Origin: DAMCAP01 sp032059445
Lineage (GTDB): Bacteria; Bacillota; Clostridia; Oscillospirales; Ruminococcaceae
Direction of reading: 5' to 3'
NCBI GenBank assembly: GCA_032059445.1
Contig: DAMCAP010000046.1
Location: 1-9,450, forward strand
Length of the DNA: 9,450 nt
The position numbers and the translations under genes are program-made. The first letter of the stretch is position 1, and every line of letters starts with the position of its first letter. Below are positions 1-6,043 of this stretch, one piece after another. The notes under the pieces are model-generated. The model was not told where the DNA came from. It ran no database searches and saw nothing but the letters and a program-made list of their open reading frames with translations.

Positions 1-841
1 TCAAGAGCTTGGTAATATGGGGTACTGCAATCCCTACAAAAGAGATCGGCCCTGCAAATGCGGTCACGCAACCAGCCAATAGACTAGATAAAATAATCAA
101 CATCACCCGAAACAGCTTTATATTGATACCCATGCTCTTGGCATAGCCCTCACCTAGCTGATAGGCACCGATCGGCTTTGAGAGCAAAAAGCTGGCAAAT
201 ACCGCAGGTAGTACCACAGCTGCTGATAGCCTTAGATTCCCCCAGGTAGAGCCTGAGAAGCTCCCCATCGACCAAGCTGTCAGATTAGCGATCTCTGACT
301 CCCGTGCAAAGGTTACGAAAAAGTCGGTAATTGCGGAGCAGATATAACTAATCATCATACCCACTACCAGCAGCATCGACATATTAGATACCCGCTGGGC
401 AAAAATCAGCACAAAGCCCATGCTCAGCAGCGAGCCACAAAAAGCTGCCAGCACAATTACATAAGCAGGCAACCTATCGATATAGTTAAGCAGCACGATC
501 ATAGCAAACCCAACAAACATCTTGGCTCCCGAAGAAATCCCCAATACAAAAGGGCCTGCAATGGGATTGCGAAAGAAGGTCTGCATCAAGAAGCCCGAAA
601 CAGCCAAGGCTCCCCCCAGCACTGCGGCAGATAGTAGCCTCGGCAAGCGGATGCGCCAGATAATATTGCTCTCGATGCTGCCTTGATCGGCACTGGTAAA
701 GATGATTTGGAAGATCTTTTGCGGTGAGATATTGACAGAGCCCGTATTGATATTGAGCACTAACGACACGATAAGTAGCAAAAACAGCAGCAAAAACACA
801 ATCTGATACCGCAGCAATTTCTTTACATCAAAGGTCTGCAT
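1..841 (-). CDS. btuC: FecCD/BtuC-family ABC transporter permease (B12/corrinoid uptake), 3' end outside window
   Basis: Membrane permease subunit of a binding-protein-dependent importer; the homodimer forms the channel through which the substrate-binding protein delivers its ligand. I translated it directly: 280 codons are visible from the ATG at 841 and the frame runs off the left edge, against a usual family length near 330. A hydrophobic helix starts at about residue 12. The family signature is clear around residues 65-100 (RLPRLL, GGALAVSGFLMQ, RNPIAGPFVLG, SSGA), and VGIAVPH plus TKLL near the cut end matches the conserved late VGxxxPHxxR/K region. An AAAGGAG ribosome binding site (849-855) lies 7 nt before the ATG. 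It follows the substrate-binding protein gene by 114 nt and is presumably in the same riboswitch-controlled transcript, which is why I prefer cobalamin/corrinoid over siderophore as substrate. The ATPase gene is not in the window. Family certain; substrate inferred from the riboswitch. Confidence 0.92.
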   Translation of the reverse strand, partial: MQTFDVKKLLRYQIVFLLLFLLLIVSLVLNINTGSVNISPQKIFQIIFTSADQGSIESNIIWRIRLPRLLSAAVLGGALAVSGFLMQTFFRNPIAGPFVLGISSGAKMFVGFAMIVLLNYIDRLPAYVIVLAAFCGSLLSMGFVLIFAQRVSNMSMLLVVGMMISYICSAITDFFVTFARESEIANLTAWSMGSFSGSTWGNLRLSAAVVLPAVFASFLLSKPIGAYQLGEGYAKSMGINIKLFRVMLIILSSLLAGCVTAFAGPISFVGIAVPHITKLL

Positions 842-916
842 GTTTTTACTCCTTTACAAAGGTTGTTTGTTGTGTAGGTAAAGACCTACGCACATTTATC
901 TCCAAGATATAGGCAT

Positions 917-947
917 AGCTGACCCTCTAAATATAAAAGGGTCAGCT
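917..947 (-). other. Intercistronic hairpin between the binding-protein and permease genes
   Basis: A perfect 10-bp inverted repeat, AGCTGACCCT (917-926) and AGGGTCAGCT (938-947), with an 11-nt loop, lies just after the stop of the substrate-binding protein gene. Read on the minus strand it is not followed by a U-run, so it is a poor intrinsic terminator. A role in 3' mRNA stability or differential expression within the operon is an inference; such hairpins are common after binding-protein genes, whose product is needed in excess of the permease. Confidence 0.6.
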
Positions 948-955
948 TAATATGC

Positions 956-2107
956 TTACTTGATTTTGTAGAAGTGGTTAACCTCTTGTAGGCTACCGCT
1001 GGTATCGGTGATAATTTTATTCATATCCTCTATAATCGTGCCAATAGAGCCTACTGACTGATAGAAGTTTGGGGAGCTTAACCATACATTGCCGTTCTTG
1101 ACTGCCTTAAAGTCGCCTAGCAGCTCGTTGTAGCTGATCAGCTCCGCAATGTCCTTGGGGCGGTTGCCCATACATACATAGATGATAAAATCAGCATCCT
1201 GAGCACTGGCATAAAACTCCTCATAGCTCATAGAGGTTGTGCCAGTTTTATCGGGGTTTAGATCCTTGTTGATATACACGCCGCCTGCAAGCTCATACAT
1301 CTTGGCAATATAATCGCCGCCGTTTCTGGCTGATAGCCCCTTGCTGGTCGTATAGAAGATTGCGGCGGTCTTGCCGGTGTTGGCATTTGCGATCGCTTCT
1401 ACCTTTTGCTTCTGGGCATCAAATACCTTAGCTGCCTGCTCATCCATACCAAAGATCGCGCCAATCAGCTTCACCCATTCTACTCTACCCAGAGGGTGGT
1501 CTTCTTCCGAGCTGTGATCATAAAGCACAGGAATTCCAAGCTCGCCTAGAGGGTCAATTACCTCAGGCATGGTGCTTGCAGTCCTTGGCAGCACTACGAG
1601 AGGAGTTTTTTGCGCGGCAATTCTCTCATAATCTAGGGATTTATAAGCACCGGCAAATTGTATCTTCTGATCCTTCATTGCCTGTACCATATTGTCTAGA
1701 TACCAGCCATCCATTTCGGTGGATACCAAGCTCACACGATCAAGAGCGCCCACCGAGTCGATCAGCGAGGCAAAAGGGGTATTGCTGATGCAGGTGTTGG
1801 TTAAGGGAGCCTGTAGCACTACAGTACCCTCAGCAAGACCTTTAGGGGTTTCCTTGCCCTCGGGCACGATTAGAAACATCTTGCCAGATCCATCTTTGGC
1901 AAGTACATACCCACCCTTATAGTAATCTACTGCAAAATTTTTGGCATACTCTAGCTCTAGGCTGTGGTCAAATATAAGCTTACCCTCTGCATCTAGCGCA
2001 GCCTCTTGTGCCGGTGCCGAAGAAGCAGGTGCTTGTCCGCAGCCTGCCATCATGACCACTACAATAGCAGCCATACCCGCTGCCAGCCATCTTGTTAACT
2101 TTGTCAT
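956..2107 (-). CDS. btuF: Lipoprotein substrate-binding protein of a cobalamin/corrinoid ABC importer (BtuF/TroA-like)
   Basis: Captures the substrate outside the membrane and docks on the permease. I place the start at the ATG at 2107 (383 residues). AGGAGG at 2118-2123 lies 10 nt upstream, and a more upstream GTG at 2131 would put that ribosome binding site inside the gene. The N-terminus is a lipoprotein signal: TRW, a hydrophobic stretch, then MAGC with the lipidated Cys at 23. The rest fits the class III (helical backbone) binding-protein fold: a first lobe, a central segment around GIPVLYDHSSEEDHPLGRVEW with the conserved GRVEW containing a Glu of the type that contacts permease arginines, and a C-terminal lobe (GGDYIAKMYELAGG, DADFIIYV). 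It is the first gene after the cobalamin riboswitch and its terminator, and precedes the permease. Substrate specificity rests on the riboswitch; an iron-siderophore binding protein would look similar by sequence alone. Confidence 0.88.
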   Translation of the reverse strand: MTKLTRWLAAGMAAIVVVMMAGCGQAPASSAPAQEAALDAEGKLIFDHSLELEYAKNFAVDYYKGGYVLAKDGSGKMFLIVPEGKETPKGLAEGTVVLQAPLTNTCISNTPFASLIDSVGALDRVSLVSTEMDGWYLDNMVQAMKDQKIQFAGAYKSLDYERIAAQKTPLVVLPRTASTMPEVIDPLGELGIPVLYDHSSEEDHPLGRVEWVKLIGAIFGMDEQAAKVFDAQKQKVEAIANANTGKTAAIFYTTSKGLSARNGGDYIAKMYELAGGVYINKDLNPDKTGTTSMSYEEFYASAQDADFIIYVCMGNRPKDIAELISYNELLGDFKAVKNGNVWLSSPNFYQSVGSIGTIIEDMNKIITDTSGSLQEVNHFYKIK

Positions 2108-2147
2108 TTTCGTAATTCCTCCTGTGCTCACACATCTTTTACTTGTC

Positions 2148-2178
2148 CCGACGAAGTAGGCTTGCCCTTACTCGTCGG
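2148..2178 (-). other. Stem-loop in the btuF leader between terminator and start codon
   Basis: Arms CCGACGA (2148-2154) and TCGTCGG (2172-2178) pair perfectly over 7 bp, and the interior can extend with GTA/TAC and GG/CC pairs around a bulge. It lies downstream of the riboswitch terminator and about 25 nt upstream of the ribosome binding site, so it exists only in read-through mRNA. No U-run follows. Function unknown; it could protect the 5' end of a processed mRNA or modulate translation. Confidence 0.5.
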
Positions 2179-2205
2179 CTTGCTACCCGCAGGCAAAAGC
2201 TGTAC

Positions 2206-2241
2206 AAAAAAACAAGACCTCTCTATATCTTAGAGAGGTCT
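2206..2241 (-). terminator. Intrinsic terminator of the cobalamin riboswitch
   Basis: Arms AGACCTCTCTA (2215-2225) and TAGAGAGGTCT (2231-2241) form a perfect 11-bp stem with a 5-nt loop. On the minus strand this is followed by TTGTTTTTTTG (7-T run at 2206-2212). It lies between the aptamer and btuF, the classic position for the expression platform of a transcription-terminating OFF switch. Confidence 0.92.
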
Positions 2242-2345
2242 CAGCACATACAAAACAGTTTGATGATAGGCTTACAAAGTAATCCAGTCACCACGATGCT
2301 TTCAATACGGCCGTACTCTTCCTTCACCCAAGATCAGATACCGCT

Positions 2346-2542
2346 AAAATACGGCAGGTCTCCTGACTTATGCACATACCCTGCATACGCCTTCTCACAT
2401 CAGATGATGCAATGGCTGCTTGTACCCAAGGTTGCCGAGCTCGCTCGGCGCGCAAATACAGTAATGGTGGTTGTATCGGATTCTAACCGATTTCCCTATT
2501 AATTCCGACTATACTTTGTGAAGTATAATGAAACCGTATTTT
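2346..2542 (-). promoter_or_regulatory. Cobalamin (B12) riboswitch aptamer
   Basis: On the minus strand the RNA carries the B12 box AGTCAGGAGACCTGCC (2353-2368), the AATAGGGAA element (2492-2500), the GGTTAGAATCCG element (2477-2488, matching GGTGnAAnTCCG), a CCATTACTGTA segment near the usual CCACTGTA, and GAGAAGGCG before the B12 box. P1 closes the aptamer perfectly: AAAATACGG (2534-2542) pairs with CCGTATTTT (2346-2354). A 7-bp hairpin with a 4-nt loop (2510-2527) sits between P1 and the AATAGGGAA element, where P2 lies. A strong terminator follows at 2206-2241, so ligand binding should end transcription before btuF. The match to the known family is strong; I cannot assign the adenosyl- or aquo-cobalamin subclass by eye. 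Confidence 0.95.
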
Positions 2543-2626
2543 AAATATTTAGTTTTGATGCAACGCTATATTAGAGTTTATACCATAGTTCCTCAAAAGC
2601 ACTTGTACTAGTCTTGTCTTTTGACG

Positions 2627-2651
2627 AATTATCTGGTAAAAGCAGATAATT
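2627..2651. promoter_or_regulatory. Perfect 9-7-9 inverted repeat just downstream of the btu promoter
   Basis: AATTATCTG (2627-2635) and CAGATAATT (2643-2651) are perfect reverse complements separated by 7 bp. The dyad begins about 10 nt after the predicted transcription start, upstream of the riboswitch aptamer. It may be an operator for a dimeric repressor or a hairpin at the 5' end of the leader RNA. No U-run follows on the minus strand, so it is not a terminator. Confidence 0.55.
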
Positions 2652-2667
2652 TACTCGCTGCCGAGCT

Positions 2668-2696
2668 ATTATAGCATATGGTTGCCCTAAAGTCAA
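2668..2696 (-). promoter_or_regulatory. Near-consensus sigma-70-type promoter of the riboswitch-btuF-btuC transcript
   Basis: TTGACT (-35, 2691-2696) and TATAAT (-10, 2668-2673) are separated by exactly 17 bp on the minus strand, predicting a start near 2661 and a leader of about 550 nt to btuF. The -35 hexamer contains the TGA that ends the reading frame of the preceding metallopeptidase gene, so the two units abut without spacer. Confidence 0.85.
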
Positions 2697-3271
2697 TGAC
2701 AGAGGTTTTCTTCATAATCTGGCAAGCAGTCAAAGCCCCTCTTTTNNNNNNNNNNAATCTGCTCTTGCAGCTCTCGGTAGTCAGGCAGATATTTCTCTAT
2801 CAGCCTATAAAACTCCTCACCGTGATTTTTATGCTTAATATGTGCCAACTCATGGACTACCACATAATCGATGGCTCTTGGTGGCAGCAGCATAACCGTA
2901 TGCGAAAAACATATGCTGTTTTTACCGCTGCAGCTACCCCAGCGCTTTTGTGCCGAGGTGATTTTTACTCCCGATGGGATCAAGCCCATGATATAGCCAT
3001 AATACGCTGTTCGCTTGGGCAGATATGATCTGGCTCGATTTTGCAGCAGCTCAACCTGCTGTGGGCTTAGGGTGTTTTTCTGCGTAATCCTGTTGTGCTC
3101 CCTCTGGCGCGCGATAGCGCCTGCAATCCAATCCTGATGGCGAAGCACCAAGTCCTCCACCTTGTCGGCAGGGTATCGCAGAGGCAATCTAAGCTGCACA
3201 TCCAGCTCCTTGGTGATGTTGATTGCCGCAGTTTTACGGTTTGATCGGATAACCTGATAGTTGTGTTCCAT
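2693..3271 (-). CDS. YgjP-like (DUF45) zinc metallopeptidase family protein, 3' end crossed by an assembly gap
   Basis: A SprT/DUF45-type protein, predicted cytoplasmic; its substrate is not established. Family landmarks are visible: KRWGSC (W111-C114), a hydrophobic strand, then HELAH (residues 140-144) followed by KHKNH with His150, giving the HExxH plus third-ligand zinc site typical of the family. The start at 3271 has a GGAGGGGG-rich ribosome binding site and overlaps the upstream stop codon as TAATG, so it is translationally coupled to the unknown gene before it. Residues 1-172 are secure. Ten N at 2746-2755 interrupt the frame after YRELQEQI, where family members normally end. The 16-residue tail beyond the gap (ending at 2693) depends on the gap truly being in frame, so the true C-terminus is uncertain. 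No signal peptide is seen. Confidence 0.87.
   Translation of the reverse strand: MEHNYQVIRSNRKTAAINITKELDVQLRLPLRYPADKVEDLVLRHQDWIAGAIARQREHNRITQKNTLSPQQVELLQNRARSYLPKRTAYYGYIMGLIPSGVKITSAQKRWGSCSGKNSICFSHTVMLLPPRAIDYVVVHELAHIKHKNHGEEFYRLIEKYLPDYRELQEQIXXXXKRGFDCLPDYEENLCH
2746..2755. other. Assembly gap (10 N)
   Basis: Ten undetermined bases, probably a placeholder of unknown true length. It falls at the 3' end of the metallopeptidase gene, about 50 bp upstream of the btu promoter. Any sequence, including another regulatory element or a short gene, could be missing here. Confidence 0.98.
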
Positions 3272-4422
3272 TATTCCCCCTCCGTAGTCAGGGGCTCTTG
3301 GTTGGTCTGCTTGCAGCTCTTTAAGCTGTTGACGGTGACCATCATAAAGCCCGTCGTCACTTCTTCGTAATCGGCATCGTCATATATATCTCTGATTTCA
3401 CGCTCTACGCCGATCATAAAACTAATTGTTTTATTAAAAATCTCCTGCGGGGTGCAGGCTTGCCTTAATTCATCACAAACAGCATATAGCATCACCCAAA
3501 AATTCCCCGGCTGACCTTCTTTGCTATAGGTGATATCCTGAATCTGATTTTTTTGCGGATTGTCTTCTGCTTCAAAGCAATCAATCAGCTCTTCTCCGCT
3601 AAGAGGGTACTGCAAGCAGCACTGGCGCATGAAAAACTCTAGCAATTGGCACTTAACCAATTTGCTACAATTGCACGCATCCACCAGATAATGAAGTAAG
3701 CCCACGATAAAATGACCGTAAACTTCCCACAGACCCTCGGTCTTCTTAGAGTTTTGTTCCAGCGCGCTGATGATTTTATTCATATCATAGAGATGCTCAA
3801 GGAAATGATACTTTGAAGGAAAATCAATCGGTGCCCTGTAGCAGGTTTTGTAAGCCTCGTAGTGCTTAAATAGCCCGTCAATAAAGCGCTTATAAATGGC
3901 AACCGAAAGCTGAGCGTCCTTGTTGCCCAAAGATGCAAAGGCTATTGCAGCCTCAGAAAAGCATTGACCTGTTTCTTTGAGTAAAATATCTCCCTTATCG
4001 CTTGTGGCTGCCATCCGCAAAAATGCACCCCAAAAGCTACCACAGTAATAGCGGCTTATGTCAAACTGAGTACCCAGGATAGCAGGCTTACGAATATATT
4101 GCTCGATACTGACCGGTAACCTTTCATCATCGGCAAATACCCACCGTAGTACGGATGCCTGCGCCGGATACAGCTTGCCACCCTGCGCATCAATAATACG
4201 GCTACACACATGCAGGCAAAATCCCCCAGCCTGCTCATAAAGTCTGGTATAGGTATACTCCGCCGTCTGCGGCTCCAGCAAAGCAGTAACTACTGCAAGC
4301 CAGCTTATATGTGCGTTTTTTAACTGTTTGATATACTCTTCGGCATCTTTTGGAGCAGTTTTTTGCTGGGAGTTATGGTATCTACTGCGCAGCGAATCTC
4401 TGAGAAACTTGGTCAAGTCCAT
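3271..4422 (-). CDS. Uncharacterised 383-residue protein, predicted largely helical, cysteine-rich
   Basis: I do not recognise this family. The start at the ATG at 4422 is chosen because AGGAGG (4429-4434) lies 6 nt upstream; an in-frame start 45 nt earlier lacks such support. The protein starts MDLTKFLRDSLRSRYHN and appears soluble: no signal peptide and no run long enough for a confident membrane helix. It is rich in Leu, aromatic residues and Cys (14 in 383, including CNC and CC near the middle), without a regular CxxC metal-binding pattern. Composition suggests an alpha-helical, possibly repeat-like fold, with an acidic stretch EREIRDIYDDADYEE near the C-terminus. Its TAA stop overlaps the ATG of the downstream metallopeptidase (TAATG), so the two are almost certainly co-translated, which is the only functional hint. 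Reading frame, ribosome binding site and coupling make it a real gene; function unknown. Confidence 0.82.
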   Translation of the reverse strand: MDLTKFLRDSLRSRYHNSQQKTAPKDAEEYIKQLKNAHISWLAVVTALLEPQTAEYTYTRLYEQAGGFCLHVCSRIIDAQGGKLYPAQASVLRWVFADDERLPVSIEQYIRKPAILGTQFDISRYYCGSFWGAFLRMAATSDKGDILLKETGQCFSEAAIAFASLGNKDAQLSVAIYKRFIDGLFKHYEAYKTCYRAPIDFPSKYHFLEHLYDMNKIISALEQNSKKTEGLWEVYGHFIVGLLHYLVDACNCSKLVKCQLLEFFMRQCCLQYPLSGEELIDCFEAEDNPQKNQIQDITYSKEGQPGNFWVMLYAVCDELRQACTPQEIFNKTISFMIGVEREIRDIYDDADYEEVTTGFMMVTVNSLKSCKQTNQEPLTTEGE

Positions 4423-4532
4423 AAACGACCTCCTATAAAGGTTTTCCGCTGTTGCTAATGTCACCATTTAGTCACATGTAAACTATGCTGTGCCGCGAGA
4501 ATTTTCTTCTAGATTCAAAATCGTATGCTATT

Positions 4533-4561
4533 ATCATAACACAACAGGTAAAAAAACGCAA
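4533..4561 (-). promoter_or_regulatory. Candidate promoter for the unknown gene-metallopeptidase pair
   Basis: TATGAT (4533-4538) with TTGCGT (4556-4561) at a 17-bp spacing on the minus strand predicts a start near 4526 and a leader of about 100 nt. The -35 match is only partial. The 7-T run just downstream of the sfsA stop lies in the spacer and follows a weak, bulged stem, so the same bases may also help end sfsA transcription. Confidence 0.4.
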
Positions 4562-4563
4562 AT

Positions 4564-5238
4564 TTATAGACGTATTTCGACAAAATTACTGATGAAAATT
4601 TGCTCTAACGAAACAATACAATCATAAGCTAGCAGATTTACTCCTGCTTGCCTTGCTTCTCTGAGAGCTTGGCCAAACTCCTTCTGCGTAGCATCATTGG
4701 GAGTAAAGTAGTTGACGCCCTGCATCTGCACCACAAAAAACAGATAGCATTCGTAGCCATTCTCCCGCGCATCCATCAGCTCTCTTATATGCTTAAGCCC
4801 CCGCTCAGTAGGCGCATCGGGGAAGGATACTACTCCCCCCTCCTCAAGAGTAACTCCCTTAACCTCTACAAGGATCTTTCGCTCCCCAGCTTCGAGATAG
4901 AAGTCAAAACGTGAGCTCTTATAGGTGTATTCCCTACGCACCAGCTTAGTATCCTCAAATAACTTCGGGATAAACTCTCCAAAGACCGCATTGGGTGCCT
5001 GACTATCTAGATTAATCAGCCGCTCCCCTTTATAGACACTGATCAGGTCATAGGCAGTCTTTCGGCTAGGCTTGTCGGAGCCCTGTAGGTATACGATTGC
5101 TCCAGGTATCAGCAGCTCGCGACAACGACCTGTATTCTTTACATGGCACTTATGCACTTTGCCATCGATCTCCACATAGGCGATAAACCGATTGGGTCTT
5201 TCGAGGAAGATACCTTGCTGTATATTATTATAAACCAT
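4564..5238 (-). CDS. sfsA: SfsA family DNA/RNA nuclease-like protein
   Basis: SfsA proteins combine an N-terminal OB-like nucleic-acid-binding domain with a PD-(D/E)XK nuclease-type domain; the E. coli member was named for sugar fermentation stimulation and has been described as a nuclease. The start at the ATG at 5238 gives 224 residues, close to the family length. The AGGAG at 5242-5246 is only 3 nt away, but a TATAAT at 5273-5278 lies between this ATG and an earlier GTG at 5283, and family members typically begin like MVYNNIQQG. Seen: ERPNRFIAYV and HVKNTGRCRELL in the N-terminal part, then RFDFYL (Asp112) and ILVEVKGVTL (Glu125, Lys127) as the nuclease motif, then SFPDAPTERGLKH. It stands alone between rubrerythrin and the unknown gene. 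The precise physiological role is not settled for this family. Confidence 0.93.
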   Translation of the reverse strand: MVYNNIQQGIFLERPNRFIAYVEIDGKVHKCHVKNTGRCRELLIPGAIVYLQGSDKPSRKTAYDLISVYKGERLINLDSQAPNAVFGEFIPKLFEDTKLVRREYTYKSSRFDFYLEAGERKILVEVKGVTLEEGGVVSFPDAPTERGLKHIRELMDARENGYECYLFFVVQMQGVNYFTPNDATQKEFGQALREARQAGVNLLAYDCIVSLEQIFISNFVEIRL

Positions 5239-5272
5239 ATACTCCTGCCTAAGTTTTATTGTTACTCTCTTT

Positions 5273-5278
5273 ATTATA
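5273..5278 (-). promoter_or_regulatory. Candidate -10 box for sfsA
   Basis: TATAAT on the minus strand, 35 bp upstream of the sfsA ATG, predicting a leader of about 28 nt. No good -35 hexamer is visible at 17 bp. An ATTATA 13 bp upstream forms a 6-bp dyad with the -10. Support is the perfect hexamer and its position after a gene boundary. Confidence 0.4.
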
Positions 5279-5329
5279 GCCACGAAACAGTTATAATCTT
5301 AGAAGAGTGAATCACATGCCAAATACAGC

Positions 5330-5367
5330 AGAGCAGCACAAACCATAATCACGGCTCGTGCTGCTCT
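5330..5367 (-). terminator. Hairpin downstream of rubrerythrin, possible terminator
   Basis: AGAGCAGCAC (5330-5339) and GTGCTGCTCT (5358-5367) form a perfect, GC-rich 10-bp stem about 30 nt after the rubrerythrin stop, with an 18-nt loop that can fold a small CACG/CGTG stem of its own. No clear U-run follows on either strand, so it may stabilise the mRNA 3' end or give Rho-assisted or partial termination instead of acting as a canonical intrinsic terminator. Confidence 0.5.
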
Positions 5368-5398
5368 ATCAAAAGTTTATGAGGATAGGATATGTAGC

Positions 5399-5941
5399 TT
5401 ATTTAAAGTATCTGTTTAAGAGACCATGGAAGCCACAACCGTGTCTTGCTTCATCCTTAGCCATCTCATGTACGGTATCGTGGATAGCATCGAGGTTTAG
5501 CTCCTTAGCACGGGTAGCCAGCTTCTTTTTACCTGCACATGCGCCGTTCTCAGCAGCAGCACGAAGCTCAAGATTCTTCTTGGTATCGGCGTGTACTACC
5601 TCGCCCAGCAGCTCAGCAAATTTCGCAGCGTGCTCAGCTTCCTCTAGAGCATACTTCAGGAATGCAGCGGCGATCTCGGGATAGCCCTCGCGGTCAGCCT
5701 GGCGGCTCATTGCGATGTACATTCCAACCTCGGTGCACTCACCTACAAAATTGGCACGCAGACCCTCGATAATCTCCTCATCGCAGCCCTGAGCTACACC
5801 GATTCTGTGCTCATCAGCCCATACTACCTTAGTGGTGTCCTGCAGTTGAAACTTAGAAGCAGGTGCCTTACAGGTAGGGCAGAAATCAGGAGCGGAGCCA
5901 TCGGCAACATAGCCGCAAATTGTGCATACATACTTACTCAT
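5399..5941 (-). CDS. Reverse-type rubrerythrin (N-terminal rubredoxin, C-terminal diiron domain)
   Basis: A cytoplasmic peroxidase of anaerobes: electrons pass from a reductase to the rubredoxin iron and then to a diiron centre that reduces hydrogen peroxide (and in some members oxygen) to water. The 180 residues show the rubredoxin at the N-terminus, Cys6/Cys9 (CTICGY) and Cys21/Cys24 (CPTC), followed by a four-helix ferritin-like domain. Candidate iron ligands are Glu68 and Glu71 in GECTEVG, Glu101 and His104 in EEAEHA, and Glu164 and His167 in DEARHG. Classical rubrerythrin has the rubredoxin at the C-terminus, so this is the reversed arrangement best known from clostridia. GGAGG (5950-5954) lies 8 nt before the ATG. 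It is monocistronic, with its own extended -10 promoter and an operator-like dyad, which fits induction by oxidative stress. Assignment very secure; the electron donor is not encoded nearby. Confidence 0.95.
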   Translation of the reverse strand: MSKYVCTICGYVADGSAPDFCPTCKAPASKFQLQDTTKVVWADEHRIGVAQGCDEEIIEGLRANFVGECTEVGMYIAMSRQADREGYPEIAAAFLKYALEEAEHAAKFAELLGEVVHADTKKNLELRAAAENGACAGKKKLATRAKELNLDAIHDTVHEMAKDEARHGCGFHGLLNRYFK

Positions 5942-6018
5942 TTTAGTATCCTCCAGATCATTACTTAAATTTAATAAAACACAGTTTGTGTTTGGGAACG
6001 GCTGGCTTAATTTAGCCC

Positions 6019-6043
6019 TATATTCATTCCGTCCATGAATATA
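6019..6043. promoter_or_regulatory. Operator-like 9-7-9 inverted repeat over the rubrerythrin transcription start
   Basis: TATATTCAT (6019-6027) and ATGAATATA (6035-6043) are perfect reverse complements separated by 7 bp. The outer base of one arm enters the -10 hexamer and the dyad covers the predicted start near 6036, so a bound dimer would block RNA polymerase. It does not match the PerR/Fur or Rex consensus as I know them. Role as an operator is inferred from symmetry and position. Confidence 0.6.

Noticed and set aside
917..947. Intrinsic terminator between the binding-protein and permease genes
   Set aside because: The stem is good but no U-run follows on the minus strand; kept only as an intercistronic hairpin.
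2143..2502. Plus-strand open frame of 119 codons
   Set aside because: It lies entirely over the cobalamin riboswitch, terminator and leader structures of the opposite strand and has no ribosome binding site or recognisable protein features.
2678..3028. Plus-strand open frame opposite the metallopeptidase gene
   Set aside because: It is antisense to the conserved WGSC and HExxH region of a real gene and crosses the assembly gap.
5358..5684. Plus-strand Ala/Ser-rich frame opposite rubrerythrin
   Set aside because: Shadow of the Ala/Glu-rich helices of rubrerythrin, with no ribosome binding site and a composition typical of antisense frames.
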